From Deltaproteobacteria bacterium (GTDB lineage: Bacteria; Desulfobacterota; Desulfobacteria; C00003060; C00003106): a DNA stretch of 6,157 bases. Location of the stretch: assembly GCA_019314005.1 (NCBI GenBank), contig JAFDAE010000133.1:1-6157 (forward strand), given 5' to 3'. Positions 1 through 6,157 of the stretch are shown here, in pieces. Each line of letters starts with the position of its first letter. The stretch's first letter is position 1. A model generated the notes under the pieces. That model worked only from the letters and a program-made list of their open reading frames with translations. It ran no database searches and was not told the origin of the DNA. The translations under genes were made by a program, and so were the position numbers.

Positions 1-2966
1 GTGATGGCGCTCATGTATATGGGGCGGATACGGGTTCGCACCGCTTCCCGGATCGCTTCCCGGTGTGGCATATTGTGATGCCGCATATTGTTCAGGGACT
101 GATGAACAATAAGGATTGCGTTGTTTACCACGATCCCGACCAGGATGATAAATCCGAGCATTGTGATAATGTCAAGCGGCTGATAAGCAATCAAAACATT
201 CACCAGCCAAAGGCCTATGAAACCGCCGGCAGCGGCTAATGGAACGCTGAACATTATAACTACAGGATAGAAAAAGTTTTCAAACAAGGCGGACATCAGG
301 AGGTAGCTGATTACTACTGCAAGTATGAAATTCCACATAAGGGCATCCCGGGTCTTGATCAGGTCATCGGCAGTGCCGCTTATATTGATCCGGTAGAGAC
401 TCCCCAGTTCCCCGCTGGCCTGGATCGGGCCGACCACTTTCTCTTTTATCATGTCGAGTGCGGTCTCCAGCGGAACCTGGGGCGGGGGAACCACCTGCAG
501 GGCAATGGCCCGTTCTGATTCTATGTGGTTGATCTGTGTCGGCCCGGTTTCCAGTCGTATCTCAGCAAGAGAGCCTAAGGTCACCCGATCCCCTTTGGGA
601 GTTTGTATCATAATGCCGGCAAGGTCTTGTGTGTGCTGCAGCTTTGACTCTATCCCCTTGACTACAAGGTCGATCTCTTCACCATGGAGTTGATATTCAC
701 TCGCAATGGCTCCGTCCACTAAGGCATCCACTGTTCTTCCAAGTTCTGATGTGGTTATTCCGAGTCGGGTGAGCCGATCCCGGTTCGGTATTATCCGCAT
801 CTCCGGATTACCGAGATCAAGGCTCGGAATAGGACGTATCTGCGCCTGTGGCATGAGTTGACGGAGTTCGCCGAACATTCTCCGCCCTATCATGATTAGG
901 CGATTCAGATCCGGTCCCATGATCTCTATTTCGATTGATCGTCCTCCGCCTATATCCCGCGAAAAGAGGCTCGGCTGCTGTACAAAGGGAATCATGCCGG
1001 GGATCTTACCCAGGATACCATAGGCAAAAGGGATCAACTCACGCACCCGTTCCGGTATAGCGGATACGATTCCCATAAAGACCTGCTGGCCAAAGGCAAC
1101 ATAGAAGAAATTTTTAACTGGGGGGGCCGGAAGTTGCGCTGCTTCTTCACTTTCAGGATCAACCTCTGTAAGGGGGAGCACATCTTTTTCAATTGTCTTG
1201 GCGATATCTTCAAGTTCCCCTAAGTTATATCCCGGAGGAGGAAGCAATATTCCAAAGACAATGTCTCTGTTACCCTCTGGGAGATACTCTGTTTTGGGAG
1301 CTAAGAACCAGGCCATCCCTATGGACAGGCCTGTCATGATGACTACTACCAATAAACGCGCTGAAATCTTGCCACATATCCAGTAAACATATCCGGAAAT
1401 CGTGTCTGCTATGCGGGTTGCCATCCCATAGATTGAAGGTATTTTGCCGGATGATTTCTCTTTTTGTTCAATCCGTTCAAAGCGACCCAATATCTTTGCC
1501 GAAAGCGACGGGATCACGGTAATCGATACCAATAGGCTTAGCCCCACAGCGCTGCTGATTGCAATCGCAATATCTCGAAATAACTGTCCGGCTTCTTCTT
1601 CCACAAAGACAATCGGCACAAATACCGCAACTGTGGTAAGGGTACTGGCCAACACTGCGCCCCAGACCTCCGCGGTACCGTCATAGGCGGCCTGGACACG
1701 GCTCTTTCCCATCTCCCGGTGCCGGAAAATGTTCTCAAAGACAACAATAGAATTATCAACTACCATCCCGATGGCAAAACTCATTCCGGCAAGGCTCACC
1801 ACATTTATATTCCGCCCGAACAGCGTCATCATCAAAAAGGTGCCTACTACGCTTATCGGGATGGCGAGAGCAATGATCAAAGTGCTCGTAACATTCCGGA
1901 GAAATACAAGAAGAACAATAACAGCCAGTGTCCCTCCGATAAGGATATTCTGCCTTACCAGTCGTATAGCATCGTGGATATAGGTTGTCTCGTCATATAC
2001 CTGCTCCAATTCCAAATCGCGATCTTTTAAAAGCCCCTCATTCAGCTCTTTGATGGCCTCTTTTAAACGATTCATCACCACCAATATGTTGGTACCGGTT
2101 TCACGCACCGCGTTTAATACAATGGTGGTAACCCCCTCATGGCGTACTACGACGTCCTTGTCCGCGTATCCAAGCGACACTCTTGCCACATCATCCACGG
2201 TAATCGGGATGCCGTTTATACGTTTGATAATGACTCCGGCGACATCTTCGGGGCTCTCATACTCTCCCACTGTACGCACAATGTATCTTCTTTTTTCTTC
2301 GTCAAAGTTCCCCGCGCTAATATTCTTGTTCTCGACATCAAGCGCCTGCATCACCTCTGGAATTGTTACATTGCGAGCAGCCAGTGCATCGGGATCCACA
2401 ACAACCTGGAGTTCGCGTTCGCGTCCACCATAAATATTTACCGATGCCACCCCCGATATACGCTCAAGGCGGGGTTTAATATAGTCTTTACAAAAATCAT
2501 ATTCGTGGTTTAACTCTCCCTGATAACTCTCTCTTGCCCTGAGGACTATCCAGGTCATGGCGCTTTCGTGCCCGCCGCCTGCCTTGATTACGGGCTTGTC
2601 TGCGTCGCGGGGGTATTTCTTGACCTGATCGAGTTTGTTGGAGACCTTGAGTAAGGCGGTATTTTGATCAGTTCCAAGCTGAAAGCGAAGGTTGACGTTT
2701 CCTGAGCCGTCCCTGCTCTGGCTTTTCATCTTATCCAGCCCTTCTACATTCTTGAGCTGGTCTTCCTGCTCGTCAATGATCTCCCGCTCCACTTCCTGAG
2801 GGCTCGCCCCACGCCACACAGTAGTCACTGACACCTCTGGCATATCTACATCAGGAGTGAGTTGAATTGGTATTCTGAACAGGGAAAGAAAACCGAACAG
2901 GACGATGAGAATAACTCCCACGGTCACAGTTACAGGTTTTTTTATGGCAGTGTCGACTAGTTTCAT
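1..2966 (-). CDS. RND-family efflux pump, inner-membrane permease subunit (partial, C-terminus off the left edge)
   Basis: This is an AcrB/MdtC/SwrC-like inner-membrane pump that would export substrates by proton antiport with the adjacent adaptor and an outer-membrane channel. About 988 residues are present; by comparison with AcrB (~1049 aa) roughly the last 60, covering most of TM11 and TM12, are missing. TM1 is at about residues 11-30, followed by the typical porter-domain entry with P-x-V at 43-45 and GASPQEVE at 53-60. TM4 carries VVDNSIVV with D404 and N405, where AcrB has D407-D408. TM10 carries VVNNAILI with N948-N949, where AcrB has K940-N941. The reading frame is intact over almost 3 kb. 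ATG at 2966 is chosen because MKLVDTAIKKPVTVTV is the usual RND N-terminus. The bases just upstream (TTTTTCTAATCCT) hold no Shine-Dalgarno. Substrate cannot be deduced; drug or lipophile export (HAE-type) is likelier than metal export. Confidence 0.96.
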   Translation of the reverse strand, partial: MKLVDTAIKKPVTVTVGVILIVLFGFLSLFRIPIQLTPDVDMPEVSVTTVWRGASPQEVEREIIDEQEDQLKNVEGLDKMKSQSRDGSGNVNLRFQLGTDQNTALLKVSNKLDQVKKYPRDADKPVIKAGGGHESAMTWIVLRARESYQGELNHEYDFCKDYIKPRLERISGVASVNIYGGRERELQVVVDPDALAARNVTIPEVMQALDVENKNISAGNFDEEKRRYIVRTVGEYESPEDVAGVIIKRINGIPITVDDVARVSLGYADKDVVVRHEGVTTIVLNAVRETGTNILVVMNRLKEAIKELNEGLLKDRDLELEQVYDETTYIHDAIRLVRQNILIGGTLAVIVLLVFLRNVTSTLIIALAIPISVVGTFLMMTLFGRNINVVSLAGMSFAIGMVVDNSIVVFENIFRHREMGKSRVQAAYDGTAEVWGAVLASTLTTVAVFVPIVFVEEEAGQLFRDIAIAISSAVGLSLLVSITVIPSLSAKILGRFERIEQKEKSSGKIPSIYGMATRIADTISGYVYWICGKISARLLVVVIMTGLSIGMAWFLAPKTEYLPEGNRDIVFGILLPPPGYNLGELEDIAKTIEKDVLPLTEVDPESEEAAQLPAPPVKNFFYVAFGQQVFMGIVSAIPERVRELIPFAYGILGKIPGMIPFVQQPSLFSRDIGGGRSIEIEIMGPDLNRLIMIGRRMFGELRQLMPQAQIRPIPSLDLGNPEMRIIPNRDRLTRLGITTSELGRTVDALVDGAIASEYQLHGEEIDLVVKGIESKLQHTQDLAGIMIQTPKGDRVTLGSLAEIRLETGPTQINHIESERAIALQVVPPPQVPLETALDMIKEKVVGPIQASGELGSLYRINISGTADDLIKTRDALMWNFILAVVISYLLMSALFENFFYPVVIMFSVPLAAAGGFIGLWLVNVLIAYQPLDIITMLGFIILVGIVVNNAILIVHQSLNNMRHHNMPHREAIREAVRTRIRPIYMSAI

Positions 2967-2979
2967 AGGATTAGAAAAA

Positions 2980-3162
2980 TCCGAATATCGAATATCGAAA
3001 TCCGAAACAAATCCGAAATTCAAATATCAAATTTTCAAAACCCTATTCAATCTTACGCAGTACTGGATTCTTAATGAAGAGTTCAATCGTCCAAATCATA
3101 TTGTTTCGGATTTTGAATTTTGGTCATTTGTATTTGTTTCGGATTTCGTGCTTCGGATTTCG
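2980..3162. repeat. Imperfect palindromic intergenic repeat rich in TCCGAA/TTCGGA (MITE-like)
   Basis: This element fills most of the gap between the adaptor and pump genes. The left part (about 2980-3040) contains TCCGAA three times (2980, 3001, 3012). The right part (about 3105-3162) contains the complement TTCGGA three times (3105, 3138, 3152). A perfect 17-bp inverted repeat, CGAAATCCGAAACAAAT, occurs at 2996-3012 and, as its complement, at 3132-3148. Around it both arms are AT-rich runs of CAAAT, ATTCAAA and TTTTGAAT type. A less repetitive ~60-nt core (about 3041-3100) separates the arms. I recall similar TCCGAA/CAAATTCAAA palindromes as multicopy intergenic elements in genomes of uncultured bacteria; that is memory, not a search. 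No transposase is encoded, so it would be non-autonomous if mobile. Outer boundaries are approximate. Confidence 0.8.
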
Positions 3163-3182
3163 AAATTATTAACTTATATTTC

Positions 3183-3217
3183 CTACTCTTAAGTCAATGA
3201 CATTGAGTTGCGAGTAG
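3183..3217 (-). other. Imperfect stem-loop just after the adaptor stop codon
   Basis: CTACTC at 3183-3188 pairs with GAGTAG at 3212-3217, and TCAAT at 3194-3198 pairs with ATTGA at 3202-3206 around a 3-nt loop. Mismatched bases lie between the two stems. On the transcribed minus strand it starts 2 nt past the adaptor stop codon. No U-tract follows (the next bases read GAAATATAAG), so it does not look like an intrinsic terminator. It could stabilise the upstream mRNA or mark a processing site, but short stems in AT-rich DNA also occur by chance. Confidence 0.35.
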
Positions 3218-3219
3218 CA

Positions 3220-4308
3220 CTATTGAACAACAGTAACATGCTGCCCCGGTCTCAACCTCTCATTGCCGCGGATTACTACCCTGTCGCCCGGTTTAAGGAG
3301 TCCGTCCACGGCCACGTTTACGCCATACGTTCCTATAATTTTTATATTCACCGAATGTGCGGTTCCGCTGTTTACTACAAAGACGAGACGACCCCCGTTA
3401 GCTGTGACTACAGCGTCCTTGGGAACTAACATGGCCTTTGTTTTAGTCCCAAGATTGAAGACGACACGAGCTTCCATGCCGCTTTTCAACTTCAACTTAC
3501 GGTTCGGGACATCTAGCCGCACAGGAAAGGTCCGGCTATCAGGATGTCCTTCGGGAAGGATTGCGGATATGGTCCCGGACACAGGTTTCATGCTGTACGC
3601 GCTTACCATAACCTGAACAGCGGAATCAGGTCGGATCTCCATTATGTAACGCTCAGGCAAATCAACGGTGATTCGAATAAGAGAAAGATCAATTAGGGTC
3701 ACTACCTTGCCGCCTTTTTTTATCCACTCCCCCACTTCTGTATGTTCCTCGGCAATGAACCCGGAAAAGGGAGCAATGACTTTCTTCTTGCGTATGCTGT
3801 CCTTTAGTTCCTCGATTTCCGCTTCGTATCGCAAAACCTGCTGTTCCAAAGCCTGAAACTCGTAAAGCGTCTGGTCATACCTCTTTGCGGCAATACTGTT
3901 GGCATCCTTTAGTTTTTCGCTACGAGCGAGTTCCTCTTTGGCAAAACGATAACGAGCTTTTGCCTCTTCTTTTGCGGCCAGGGCCGCTTTAAGTCTAATG
4001 TTCAAATTGGTCGACCTCAGCCGAACCAGCACAGCTCCTTTCTTGACATAATCTCCCTCTTTGACCGGGAAGGACTTCACCAATCCTTCCACTTCAGCGG
4101 CTATGATACTTTTAATCTTCGGCTCTGTCGTGCCCACAAGGGTTACCTGCTCTGAGACCATCTCTTCCGTCACTGGAGCCACTTCAACAGGAGCCGGAGG
4201 GGGTCCCTGAGCAGCTTTGTTATCTGAAGCCACAGCAAAGGAAACAGCAACTCCTACCAAGATGGCAAACGCAGCAAGGAGAACGATCAGTCCGATTTTC
4301 TGTTTCAT
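3220..4308 (-). CDS. RND efflux periplasmic adaptor subunit (HlyD/AcrA-type membrane fusion protein)
   Basis: This adaptor would bridge the inner-membrane RND pump to an outer-membrane channel. It has 362 residues, normal for the family. In order: an N-terminal hydrophobic segment (about 5-27, ending VSFAVA, either cleaved signal or membrane anchor; no Cys, so not a lipoprotein); a proline-rich linker (36-45); the first lipoyl half-motif (about 66-100, with EVEGLVKSFPVKEGDYVKKG); a charged alpha-helical hairpin (about 102-175); the second lipoyl half (about 176-206, APFSGFIAEEHTEVGEWIKKG); a beta-barrel domain (about 209-285, including LPEGHPDSRTFPVRLDVPN); and a membrane-proximal domain (about 290-362, ending in LLKPGDRVVIRGNERLRPGQ). 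ATG at 4308 is preferred. A longer reading to 4401 is open, but it would overlap the upstream gene by 80 nt and put 31 polar residues before the signal. A weak AGGA lies 11 nt upstream of the ATG. The gene sits 13 nt after the small secreted protein gene. Confidence 0.95.
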   Translation of the reverse strand: MKQKIGLIVLLAAFAILVGVAVSFAVASDNKAAQGPPPAPVEVAPVTEEMVSEQVTLVGTTEPKIKSIIAAEVEGLVKSFPVKEGDYVKKGAVLVRLRSTNLNIRLKAALAAKEEAKARYRFAKEELARSEKLKDANSIAAKRYDQTLYEFQALEQQVLRYEAEIEELKDSIRKKKVIAPFSGFIAEEHTEVGEWIKKGGKVVTLIDLSLIRITVDLPERYIMEIRPDSAVQVMVSAYSMKPVSGTISAILPEGHPDSRTFPVRLDVPNRKLKLKSGMEARVVFNLGTKTKAMLVPKDAVVTANGGRLVFVVNSGTAHSVNIKIIGTYGVNVAVDGLLKPGDRVVIRGNERLRPGQHVTVVQ

Positions 4309-4321
4309 GAGCGTCTTATTC

Positions 4322-4708
4322 CTACGGCTTGATTCTAACCCTATCCGGCACGTAAAGGTGAAACGGCAACGGTTCTTGAGAGAGATAAAAAAAGATGTCA
4401 TGCCCTTTTGTCACCATAACATTATGCTCTATTTTTGTTACAGGATTGATAACGATTTTGTCCACAGGCGCCCATTTTTTGCCATTATTCTGAATAAGCA
4501 TGGTAATAACGCCTCTCTCGTCGGTCTTAAATGGAATTTTATACGCCTGTAATACCTGTTTAACATATTCATTTCTTGCATTGATAATATCCTGCGCCCT
4601 TTTTTCAGCCGCCCGCACTGGTGCAGGGAGCATCTCGGCAATGACCGCTTGCGAAAATAAGAGTACGGTCCCAAGGATCAATAATACTGTCTTTTTATAC
4701 AGTTCCAT
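4322..4708 (-). CDS. Small secreted (periplasmic) protein of unknown family at the head of the efflux operon
   Basis: I do not recognise this 128-residue protein. Residues 1-24 form a classic Sec signal peptide: Lys at 5-6, hydrophobic core from 8 to about 18, and AVIA before the likely cleavage after A24. The mature ~104 residues begin with a short helix-prone charged stretch (about 31-55). They continue with beta-prone segments (GVITMLIQ at 66-73, DKIVINPV at 83-90, HNVMVTKG at 95-102, HDIFFYLS at 103-110) and end with PFHLYVPDRVRIKP. There is no Cys, lipobox, haem motif or further TM segment, so a soluble periplasmic protein is expected. The start is well supported: AGGGAG at 4716-4721 lies 7 nt upstream of the ATG. 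The stop is 13 nt before the adaptor ATG, so the two are almost certainly co-transcribed. A role as efflux accessory or envelope sensor is inference from position only. Confidence 0.85.
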   Translation of the reverse strand: MELYKKTVLLILGTVLLFSQAVIAEMLPAPVRAAEKRAQDIINARNEYVKQVLQAYKIPFKTDERGVITMLIQNNGKKWAPVDKIVINPVTKIEHNVMVTKGHDIFFYLSQEPLPFHLYVPDRVRIKP

Positions 4709-4715
4709 ATCAGTT

Positions 4716-4721
4716 CTCCCT
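4716..4721 (-). promoter_or_regulatory. Strong Shine-Dalgarno (AGGGAG) of the small secreted protein gene
   Basis: AGGGAG on the minus strand is followed by 7 nt and the ATG at 4708. It is the clearest ribosome binding site in the window and fixes the start of the first gene of the efflux operon. The pump gene at 2966 has no comparable site. Confidence 0.7.
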
Positions 4722-4750
4722 ACAAAAGACTTTTTACGAAACCATCAAAG

Positions 4751-4781
4751 CTTATATTACATAGCAAGTATGATTTGTAAA
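4751..4781 (-). promoter_or_regulatory. Candidate sigma70-type promoter for the efflux operon
   Basis: On the minus strand a -35-like TTTACA (4776-4781) is followed after 16 nt by TAATAT (4754-4759). An overlapping alternative -10, TATAAG (4751-4756), has a 19-nt spacer. The site lies in the 96-nt gap between the MFS stop codon and the first gene of the efflux block, about 30-45 nt ahead of its Shine-Dalgarno. That is where a promoter is expected if the two blocks are transcribed separately. No intrinsic terminator was seen after the MFS gene, so readthrough is also possible. The matches are partial and the region is AT-rich, so the call is tentative. Confidence 0.4.
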
Positions 4782-4804
4782 GTGAGCATTCTTAACAGAT
4801 ATTT

Positions 4805-5962
4805 TCAGCTCTCTTGAGTATCAAAGTAACCTTTCCGTATCAACAGCAAGGCCCATAAAGAAAACAAGAGAACCATGATTCCGTTTACAATAAAGGACAC
4901 CCCGTACCCCCCTATATCATTTAGATACCCCGACAAATAAGCGAACAAGAATATAGCGGAAGTGCGCACACAAAAAAGGATTCCGGAATTTCCACCGAGC
5001 CTTTTTGCCGGAAAAACCAGAGACGTCAAAACATCCATCTCCAGAATCGCCAGCATGTCCCCGAATGTATGAATCAATCTTATGATCAATAAACTTGTAA
5101 ATGTTGTCGTATATGCGGTTAAGATTTGAAAAACACTTGAAACAAAAAGTCCCAACGCAAAAAACAGAAACGCTTTCGGTCTTCTATCGAGGACCTTCCC
5201 CGCAAATGGCACAAGAACAGCCATCCAGAGGCCGAGGGCAAAAAAGATAATTCCTATTTCAGTATTACGCAGGCCGATGTTATCTTTCATCAAAAGGCTG
5301 AAGCTACTCTGCTCCACCCCGAAATGAGTCCCCAATATGAAGACTGCGGCTATTAAAAATAGCGCTTTGGGATCTTTTAAGTCCTTTCTATAACCTTTAA
5401 AGCTGAAAACCACCGGCGGATAATCTCTGAGAAAGAGCGTTACGAACAATAAAACAATAGATAACGCAAAGGCACAATTAAACATAGTGATCGGCCCAAC
5501 GATCTCATAGAGATATCCCCCTGCAAGCGGGCCGGCCCCAAACCCGAGATAACACCCCAAATGCATAACAGATACTTTTTTCCCCCGATCGTTTTCGCCG
5601 ATCAGTTTCAAGTATAGAGAAATCAGTATAATACTGATGGAGGCAGCCCCCAGCCCACCTAAAAACACCACGGCACATATAAAGTAAAAATCCTTCACCA
5701 CGGCAAGCAAAAGAAAGTAGGCGCTGTAGCAAATAGCTCCAAAAATAACTATTTTCTTTGGAGAAAAACGGTCTGAAAATACTCCCAGGGGGAACACAAG
5801 GATGATGCTTGAAAGAGAATTCAAGCCTATGACAAATCCTATCTGTGTATCGGTAAAACCATAGGTATGGAAAAGAAGAGGGAGATAGGCAATAACCATC
5901 CAGAAGGTGAAAAAATATAAAAAGTTCGCAAAAATAAAAAGGATATATTCTCCCCTCTTCAT
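4805..5962 (-). CDS. Major facilitator superfamily (MFS) transporter, probable efflux antiporter type
   Basis: This complete 385-residue inner-membrane transporter has a length and hydropathy fitting 12 TM helices in two six-helix halves. The cytoplasmic TM2-TM3 loop has MFS motif A in the form G60-VFS-D64-R65-FSP-K69-K70. Its degenerate second copy in the C-terminal half reads G255-KVL-D259-R260-RP-K263. TM5 carries GFGAGPLAGG at 140-149, a full match to the GxxxGPxxGG motif C that marks drug/proton antiporters, so export is more likely than uptake. The charged central loop is at about 180-200 (FKGYRKDLKDPK). The substrate is not evident. The ATG at 5962 overlaps the TGA of the upstream gene as ATGA, and a short GAG lies 5 nt ahead, so translation is probably coupled. 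The next gene downstream starts after 96 nt. I see no frameshift or missing helix. Confidence 0.93.
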   Translation of the reverse strand: MKRGEYILFIFANFLYFFTFWMVIAYLPLLFHTYGFTDTQIGFVIGLNSLSSIILVFPLGVFSDRFSPKKIVIFGAICYSAYFLLLAVVKDFYFICAVVFLGGLGAASISIILISLYLKLIGENDRGKKVSVMHLGCYLGFGAGPLAGGYLYEIVGPITMFNCAFALSIVLLFVTLFLRDYPPVVFSFKGYRKDLKDPKALFLIAAVFILGTHFGVEQSSFSLLMKDNIGLRNTEIGIIFFALGLWMAVLVPFAGKVLDRRPKAFLFFALGLFVSSVFQILTAYTTTFTSLLIIRLIHTFGDMLAILEMDVLTSLVFPAKRLGGNSGILFCVRTSAIFLFAYLSGYLNDIGGYGVSFIVNGIMVLLFSLWALLLIRKGYFDTQES

Positions 5963-6157
5963 TTTTTCTCACTCTTGTGCTTCTTTTGAGAGGGGGAAAC
6001 CGCTATGTGTACCAAAACTTTTTGATCAGATTCAGAAACAGGTTTAATGGAAGCCGGTGAGAATACCACGCCCACTTCCAGTCTTGTGTATTCTCTTATG
6101 CCTTCAATGGAAACCGGCTCGGTATAGAGTACAGTTAACCCTTTTGTCACTGAATAA
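5959..6157 (-). CDS. C-terminal end of a probable YbbR-repeat (CdaR-like) protein (partial)
   Basis: Only the last ~65 residues are present; the frame stays open to the right edge. A GTG at 6150 is a possible codon start, but it is most likely internal. The segment LYTEPVSIEGIREYTRLEVG, then VVFSPASIKPV and VLVHIAVS, matches what I remember of a YbbR repeat. Such repeats have a V-x-TEP-(I/V)-(D/S)-(I/L)-x-G core, a beta strand, a 'P-x-x-(I/V)' turn and a closing V-x-V-x-(I/V). YbbR proteins such as CdaR are membrane-anchored, with extracytoplasmic repeats, and regulate the c-di-AMP synthase CdaA; they usually sit beside cdaA and glmM. The tail is very basic (QKKHKSEKK). The stop overlaps the MFS start by 4 nt. 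The family call rests on one repeat recognised by eye, so it is moderate. Confidence 0.55.
   Translation of the reverse strand, partial: YSVTKGLTVLYTEPVSIEGIREYTRLEVGVVFSPASIKPVSESDQKVLVHIAVSPSQKKHKSEKK

Noticed and set aside
1719..2513. Several overlapping plus-strand open frames of 84-127 codons inside the pump gene
   Set aside because: They lie antisense to a long, well-conserved RND coding frame, have no family resemblance and no convincing start signals.
2905..3192. Plus-strand open frame of 95 codons spanning the repeat, with SDFEFWSFVFVSDF-like low-complexity translation
   Set aside because: It starts inside the antisense of the pump gene and runs through the TCCGAA palindrome; its Ser/Phe-rich sequence is simply the repeat translated.
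3160..3197. Possible second promoter after the adaptor gene (TTGACT at 3192-3197, minus strand)
   Set aside because: The -35 is good, but no -10 hexamer with acceptable match sits 16-18 nt away; TATAAG is too close (13 nt) and TAATAA too far (20 nt).
4309..4401. A 31-residue N-terminal extension of the adaptor (start at 4401)
   Set aside because: It would overlap the small secreted protein gene by 80 nt and place polar, basic sequence before the signal/anchor segment; ATG at 4308 gives the normal adaptor N-terminus.
4709..4804. Intrinsic terminator after the MFS gene
   Set aside because: No GC-rich stem followed by a U-tract was found on the minus strand in this gap.
5505..5972. Minus-strand 155-codon frame overlapping the start of the MFS gene
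   Set aside because: It is a frame-shifted shadow of the MFS coding region, which has full motifs A and C in its own frame.

Overview
All recognisable genes lie on the minus strand and read from the right edge to the left edge. In transcription order they are: the C-terminal end of a probable YbbR-repeat (CdaR-like) protein (6157-5959), a complete 12-TM MFS transporter (5962-4805), a small secreted protein of unknown family (4708-4322), an RND periplasmic adaptor (4308-3220), and the first ~988 residues of an RND inner-membrane efflux pump (2966 to the left edge). A periplasmic adaptor paired with an RND pump implies a Gram-negative (diderm) bacterium. Base composition is moderate. A TCCGAA-rich intergenic palindrome of a type I recall from genomes of uncultured lineages (Planctomycetota/Brocadiales, Omnitrophota, Nitrospirota, Desulfobacterota) points to an environmental bacterium, but the phylum cannot be fixed from this window.

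The window has two transcriptional blocks. In the first, the YbbR-like gene and the MFS gene overlap by 4 nt (ATGA), so they are probably translationally coupled. A 96-nt gap follows, holding a plausible sigma70-type promoter and a strong Shine-Dalgarno. The second block is small secreted protein, adaptor, then RND pump. The first two of these are 13 nt apart. The adaptor and pump are split by a 253-nt gap filled by a short hairpin and a ~183-nt imperfect palindrome. That palindrome reaches to within about 14 nt of the pump start codon, which has no visible ribosome binding site.

Functionally the second block encodes a tripartite efflux system lacking its outer-membrane channel, which may lie beyond the left edge or elsewhere in the genome. 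The pump carries Asp-Asn in TM4 and Asn-Asn in TM10, where AcrB has Asp-Asp and Lys, so its proton relay is of the non-AcrB type. The small protein at the head of the operon has a clear signal peptide and no family I recognise. It is the best candidate for something undescribed here. No RNA genes, CRISPR arrays, transposase genes or phage genes were seen.
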